From assembly GCA_034005175.1 (NCBI GenBank), contig JAVEVF010000070.1, positions 1 through 9,870 of the forward strand: a stretch of 9,870 nt of DNA, in the 5' to 3' direction. The stretch comes from JAVEVF01 sp034005175 (GTDB lineage: Bacteria; Actinomycetota; Coriobacteriia; Anaerosomatales; SLCP01). The notes under the pieces are model-generated. The model worked only from the letters and a program-made list of their open reading frames with translations. It was not told where the DNA came from and searched no databases. Position 1 is the stretch's first letter. Each line of letters begins with the position of its first letter. Of this stretch, positions 7,088 to 9,870 are shown in pieces. The position numbers and the translations under genes are program-made.

Positions 7088-7096
7088 AGTATATCA
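7088..7096 (-). promoter_or_regulatory. Extended -10 promoter for the glmS leader
   Basis: TGATATACT on the minus strand is an extended -10 element (TG-N-TATACT, five of six bases of the consensus hexamer). No good -35 hexamer is found at the right distance, as is common for extended -10 promoters. Transcription would start near 7081, about 50 nt ahead of the ribozyme cleavage site, so the whole ribozyme would be transcribed. The element is 38 nt after the glmM stop, so glmS would have its own promoter besides any read-through from glmM. Confidence 0.6.
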
Positions 7097-7134
7097 GCGC
7101 TATCCGGCCGTGGAACTGGGCCGATGCCGTGCTG

Positions 7135-8472
7135 TTACCCGCCGAGTTCTGCCTTCACGACCTTCGCGAGCCTTTCCACGACAGCGGCAGCGGCCTCCTC
7201 CTCGGCAGCCTCTGCCATCACGCGCACGAGAGGCTCGGTCCCGCTCGCTCGCACAAGCACTCGTCCCGTCTCGCCGAGCTCTTCCTCGGCAGCTGAGATG
7301 GCAGCCAACACCGCGGGACTCGTTGAGAGGCGCCCCCTATCCTTCACGGGGACGTTTACGAGAACCTGCGGGTAGCGTGTCATGACGGTGCGTAGCTGCG
7401 ACATGGGACGACCCGCATGCCGGACAGCTGCGGCAAGCTGGAGCGCCGTTATCAGGCCGTCACCGGTCGTGTTGTGCTCCATGAAGATTACGTGACCCGA
7501 CTGCTCACCGCCGAGCGCCGCGCCGGATGCGCGCATCTGCTCTAGAACGTATCGGTCGCCGACCTTCGTCTTGATGACGTTGATGCCGCGCTCTCGCATC
7601 GCGACCTCGAAGCCAAGGTTGCACATCACGGTGCTTACGACCGTGTCGGCAGGGAGTGCGTCGCGCTCCTTCATCTGCACGGCGCAGATCGCCATGATCA
7701 TATCGCCATCCACCTCATCGCCCGCATCATCGACTGCAAGCACGCGATCGGCGTCCCCGTCATGCGCGATCCCGAAGTCAACACCGCCGCCCTTCACGAG
7801 CTCGACCAGGGGCGCAAGGTTGGTGGAGCCACATCCGTCGTTGATGTCCATGCCGTTCCAGTCGCAGTTCACGCTGATGACGCGTGCGCCCAACTCCTCA
7901 AGCGCGCGCGGCGTCGCGACGCTCGCTGCTCCATGGCCGCAGTCAACAGCGATCGTCATGCCCTTGAGATCGGTGTCGATGCTTGAGACCGCGTGGTCCA
8001 CGTAACGGTCGACCGCATCAGCAAGGTGGAACGCCCGGCCGACACCAGCTCCGGTTGGCCGCTCCCAATCGCGCTCGGAGGCGATGAACTCCTCGATCTC
8101 GTCTTCAAGCTCATCGGGAAGCTTGAACCCGTCACGGCTGAAGAACTTAATGCCATTGTATGAAGCAGGGTTGTGAGAGGCCGAGATGACCACGCCGCCA
8201 TCGGCGCCGAGCTCTCGCGTGAGGTAGGCGACTGCCGGTGTGGGCACAACGCCTGCCACGAGCGCATCAGCGCCGCCCGAGCAGATGCCCGCCACCATCG
8301 CCGCCTCCAGCATCTCGCCTGAGCGCCGGGTGTCGCGCCCTACTACGATGCGGCCTGTGCCCTTGTCGCCGAGAAAATGGCCCGCCGCCTCGCCGAGGCG
8401 AAACGCCAGCTCAGGCGTGAGGTCCTCGTTCGCGATGCCGCGTACGCCATCTGTACCGAACAACCGGGTCAT
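7135..8472 (-). CDS. glmM: Phosphoglucosamine mutase
   Basis: A 445-residue alpha-D-phosphohexomutase that converts glucosamine-6-phosphate to glucosamine-1-phosphate, the step after GlmS. The N-terminal LFGTDGVRGIAN is characteristic of GlmM. The active-site phosphoserine is Ser99 in VVISASHNP, the Mg-binding loop is DGDADRV (238-244), the sugar-recognition loop is GGEQSGH, and the phosphate-binding loop is VRASGTEPLVRVM near the C-terminus. Length and motifs are normal and the gene is intact. The ATG start has a GGGAGG Shine-Dalgarno at 8478-8483, 5 nt upstream. It lies between the rpsI hairpin and the glmS leader. I see no clear promoter of its own in the 74 nt after rpsI, so transcription probably comes from the rplM promoter by read-through of the hairpin. 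Confidence 0.98.
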   Translation of the reverse strand: MTRLFGTDGVRGIANEDLTPELAFRLGEAAGHFLGDKGTGRIVVGRDTRRSGEMLEAAMVAGICSGGADALVAGVVPTPAVAYLTRELGADGGVVISASHNPASYNGIKFFSRDGFKLPDELEDEIEEFIASERDWERPTGAGVGRAFHLADAVDRYVDHAVSSIDTDLKGMTIAVDCGHGAASVATPRALEELGARVISVNCDWNGMDINDGCGSTNLAPLVELVKGGGVDFGIAHDGDADRVLAVDDAGDEVDGDMIMAICAVQMKERDALPADTVVSTVMCNLGFEVAMRERGINVIKTKVGDRYVLEQMRASGAALGGEQSGHVIFMEHNTTGDGLITALQLAAAVRHAGRPMSQLRTVMTRYPQVLVNVPVKDRGRLSTSPAVLAAISAAEEELGETGRVLVRASGTEPLVRVMAEAAEEEAAAAVVERLAKVVKAELGG

Positions 8473-8491
8473 GATGTCCTCCCATCAATGC

Positions 8492-8520
8492 ACAGGGCCC
8501 GCCGCGAGGGCGGGCCCTGT
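8492..8520 (-). terminator. Perfect 12-bp hairpin after rpsI (possible U-less terminator)
   Basis: On the minus strand ACAGGGCCCGCC (8509-8520) pairs without mismatch with GGCGGGCCCTGT (8492-8503) around the loop CTCGC. It lies 26 nt past the rpsI stop and 8 nt before the glmM Shine-Dalgarno. The following bases are GCATTGATGG, with no T run, so this is not a classical intrinsic terminator on either strand. It could cause partial termination, stabilise the ribosomal-protein message, or mask the glmM ribosome site. The structure is certain, the function inferred. Confidence 0.6.
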
Positions 8521-8546
8521 CGAAGATCGATCGGCGTCCCCGCAGC

Positions 8547-8945
8547 TTAGCGCTTGGAGAACTGCGGGCGCTTGCGGGCCTTCTTCAAACCGTACTTCTT
8601 GCGCTCCACCATACGGGGGTCACGGCGCAGGAGACCGGCACGCTTGAGGTCGCCACGGTACTCGTCGCCAGCCTCTAGAAGCGCGCGCGCGATTCCATGA
8701 CGCAAAGCACCAGCCTGACCTGTGACGCCACCACCATGGATCTTCGCGATGACGTCGAAGCGCTCTGCGGTCTCGGTCGCCCTGAACGGGGCCTCGACAA
8801 AAGTTACGAGCGCCTCGCGCCCGAAGTAGTCGGCGGCAGGTTTACCGTTGACGGTGATGACGCCACTGCCGGGTGTCAGGCGCACGCGTGCCACCGAGGT
8901 CTTACGGCGACCGGTGCCCTGATAGACTGCCTTGCTCTCAGCCAT
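8547..8945 (-). CDS. rpsI: 30S ribosomal protein S9
   Basis: A 132-residue basic protein of the small ribosomal subunit, with the full family profile: YQGTGRRKTSVARVRL near the N-terminus, GREALVTFVEAPF, the glycine-rich HGGGVTGQAGALRHGIARAL, DPRMVERKKYGLKKARKRPQ and the invariant C-terminal SKR. That tail reaches the P-site tRNA. The ATG follows the rplM stop after 3 nt, and its Shine-Dalgarno (GGAGGGG) is formed by the last codons of rplM, the usual tightly coupled L13-S9 pair. The protein is intact. Confidence 0.99.
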   Translation of the reverse strand: MAESKAVYQGTGRRKTSVARVRLTPGSGVITVNGKPAADYFGREALVTFVEAPFRATETAERFDVIAKIHGGGVTGQAGALRHGIARALLEAGDEYRGDLKRAGLLRRDPRMVERKKYGLKKARKRPQFSKR

Positions 8946-8948
8946 GCG

Positions 8949-9383
8949 CTACCCCTCCAGGGTGATCTCTCGGGGCTGCTGGGCCTGATGCGGATGCTCC
9001 GGCCCGGCGTAGACCTTGAGCTTCTTGCCCATGGCCCTGCCCAGGGTGTTCTTGGGAAGCATGCCCTTGACCGCGCGCTCGATGACGCGCTCGGGGCGCT
9101 TCTCAAGCATGGTCGCGATCGGGACTTCTTTCAGCCCGCCAGGAAACCCACTGTGGCGGTAGCTCATCTTAGCAGCCATCTTGTTGCCGGTGAGCTTGAT
9201 CTTGCTGGCGTTGACGACGATCACAAAGTCGCCGGTGTCGACGTGCGGCGTGTACTGCGGCTTATTCTTCCCCTTGAGGATCTGCGCAACCTCGCTGGCA
9301 AGCCGGCCCAGCACCATATCGGTCGCATCGACCACGAGCCATTCTCGCTCGACCTCGCCGGGCTTGGCATGGTAGGTCTTCAA
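8949..9383 (-). CDS. rplM: 50S ribosomal protein L13
   Basis: A 144-residue large-subunit protein that binds 23S rRNA early in assembly. Visible family motifs are LVVDATDMVLGRLAS, YTPHVDTGDFVIVVNA, YRHSGFPGG and VKGMLPKNTLGRAMGKKLKV followed by YAGPEHPHQAQQP. An in-frame ATG at 9404 would add MEVFGGP, which is not part of the family. The TTG at 9383 gives the canonical MKTYHAKPGE start and has a strong GGAGG Shine-Dalgarno at 9388-9392, whereas the ATG has none. The gene heads the operon from the promoter at 9454-9482 and is followed by rpsI. Confidence 0.98.
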   Translation of the reverse strand: MKTYHAKPGEVEREWLVVDATDMVLGRLASEVAQILKGKNKPQYTPHVDTGDFVIVVNASKIKLTGNKMAAKMSYRHSGFPGGLKEVPIATMLEKRPERVIERAVKGMLPKNTLGRAMGKKLKVYAGPEHPHQAQQPREITLEG

Positions 9384-9387
9384 TGGT

Positions 9388-9392
9388 CCTCC
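9388..9392 (-). promoter_or_regulatory. Shine-Dalgarno deciding the rplM TTG start
   Basis: GGAGG on the minus strand, 4 nt upstream of TTG at 9383. The alternative upstream ATG at 9404 is preceded by AACAGCAGATA, which has no comparable site. Together with the family N-terminus MKTY this selects the TTG. Confidence 0.8.
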
Positions 9393-9453
9393 AAACACTT
9401 CCATTATCTGCTGTTCGAGTCTGGGGTCACGGGGCCCGGAAGCGAACCCTTAC

Positions 9454-9482
9454 ACTCTAGCCAGCACCCCCAGGCCTGTCAA
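9454..9482 (-). promoter_or_regulatory. Sigma-A type promoter of the rplM-rpsI operon
   Basis: On the minus strand a perfect -35 hexamer TTGACA (9477-9482) is separated by exactly 17 bp from TAGAGT (9454-9459), which matches four of six -10 consensus bases. Transcription would begin near 9447, giving a leader of about 63 nt before the rplM start. It lies between the truA stop and rplM, so rplM-rpsI need not depend on truA transcription. Confidence 0.75.
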
Positions 9483-9543
9483 CATGCCCACGCACCCGGG
9501 TGTGTCTATTCTACAGAGATCGAGGCGAGGGCCCTGAAGGTGC

Positions 9544-9870
9544 TCAAAGCCAGCACTCCTCGGGGTATGAGACGTGCCACAAGGTAAGTCCGTGAGCTGG
9601 GGCAGTAGGCCCTGCTATCGCGCGGTCGCACGCCTGCAACACTTCGTCGAGCCAAGCGGGCTGCTGGCGTGCCGTCCCCACCTCAACCAGCGAGCCCACG
9701 ATCACCCGCACCATGGAGTGCAGGAATGCATTGCCCACGACCCACACCGTCACACAGTGCTCGCCAAGATGCTCCTCTGGCATGATCTCGATGTGTTCGA
9801 TTCGCCGCCTCGTCGTACGCTCGGCCTGTGCGCTTTGGGCAACGCAGAAGGAACCGAAGTCGTGCTCACC
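9544..9870 (-). CDS. truA: tRNA pseudouridine synthase A, C-terminal part (partial)
   Basis: The last 108 residues of TruA, open at the right edge of the window. This enzyme makes pseudouridine at positions 38-40 of the tRNA anticodon arm. The reading frame begins GEHDFGSFCVAQ, matching the G-x-H-D-F-x-x-F segment, runs through RRRIEHIEI, and contains VVGNAFLHSMVRVIVGSLVEVG, the conserved C-terminal motif with the arginine and glycines typical of the family. It ends GLTLWHVSYPEECWL, the usual strand near the C-terminus. The catalytic aspartate lies upstream, outside the window. An internal ATG at 9783 is not the start. It precedes rplM, a common arrangement, and no clear terminator follows it. 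Confidence 0.95.
   Translation of the reverse strand, partial: GEHDFGSFCVAQSAQAERTTRRRIEHIEIMPEEHLGEHCVTVWVVGNAFLHSMVRVIVGSLVEVGTARQQPAWLDEVLQACDRAIAGPTAPAHGLTLWHVSYPEECWL

Noticed and set aside
6267..7385. Plus-strand open frame of 372 codons spanning the glmS leader
   Set aside because: It crosses the ribozyme and overlaps both glmS and glmM antisense. No recognisable protein motif and no ribosome site were seen.
9384..9447. Autoregulatory L13 leader structure
   Set aside because: The short leader has a GGGCCC palindrome, but I could not assemble a convincing stem set resembling known L13 leaders.
9483..9543. Terminator after truA
   Set aside because: Only loopless palindromes such as CACCCGGGTG were found, with no stem-loop with a usable loop and no T tract.
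8697..9587. Plus-strand open frame of 296 codons opposite rpsI and rplM
   Set aside because: Antisense shadow of two ribosomal-protein genes, covering their promoter and the truA 3' end.

Overview
All supported genes lie on the minus strand, so transcription runs from high to low coordinates. The window looks like an ordinary housekeeping block from a high-GC Gram-positive bacterium. The evidence is strong GC bias at third codon positions, GTG and TTG starts, a glmS ribozyme ahead of glmS, the acpS-nnr-alr neighbourhood, and a bacterial V-type (A/V) ATPase operon. A Coriobacteriia-like actinobacterium or a high-GC clostridial relative fits best, but this is inference, since nothing here fixes the taxon.

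Layout in transcription order: the 3' end of truA (9870-9544); a good promoter at 9482-9454; rplM and rpsI (ribosomal proteins L13 and S9); a perfect 12-bp hairpin; glmM; a 373-nt leader holding an extended -10 promoter and a glmS self-cleaving ribozyme; glmS; acpS, with an unusual C-terminal tail; a 9-bp GUGA-loop hairpin; a fused NAD(P)HX epimerase/dehydratase gene; a two-CBS-domain protein; alr; a 133-nt gap with an imperfect hairpin; then the head of a V-type ATPase operon (peripheral-stalk subunit, then the N-terminal part of subunit I, cut by the window edge).

The middle genes form a cell-envelope precursor module. GlmS makes glucosamine-6-phosphate, GlmM converts it to glucosamine-1-phosphate for UDP-GlcNAc, and Alr makes D-alanine for the peptidoglycan stem peptide. 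AcpS activates acyl carrier protein for lipid synthesis, and the NnrE/NnrD fusion repairs damaged NAD(P)H. The ribozyme would let the GlmS product shut down its own message without affecting glmM upstream. Hairpins after rpsI and after acpS suggest the block is divided into rplM-rpsI, glmM-glmS-acpS and nnr-CBS-alr units.

I found no mobile element, CRISPR array, tRNA, rRNA or defence system, and no convincing new system. The observations most worth a second look are the glmS ribozyme, the two U-tract-less hairpins and the AcpS tail.
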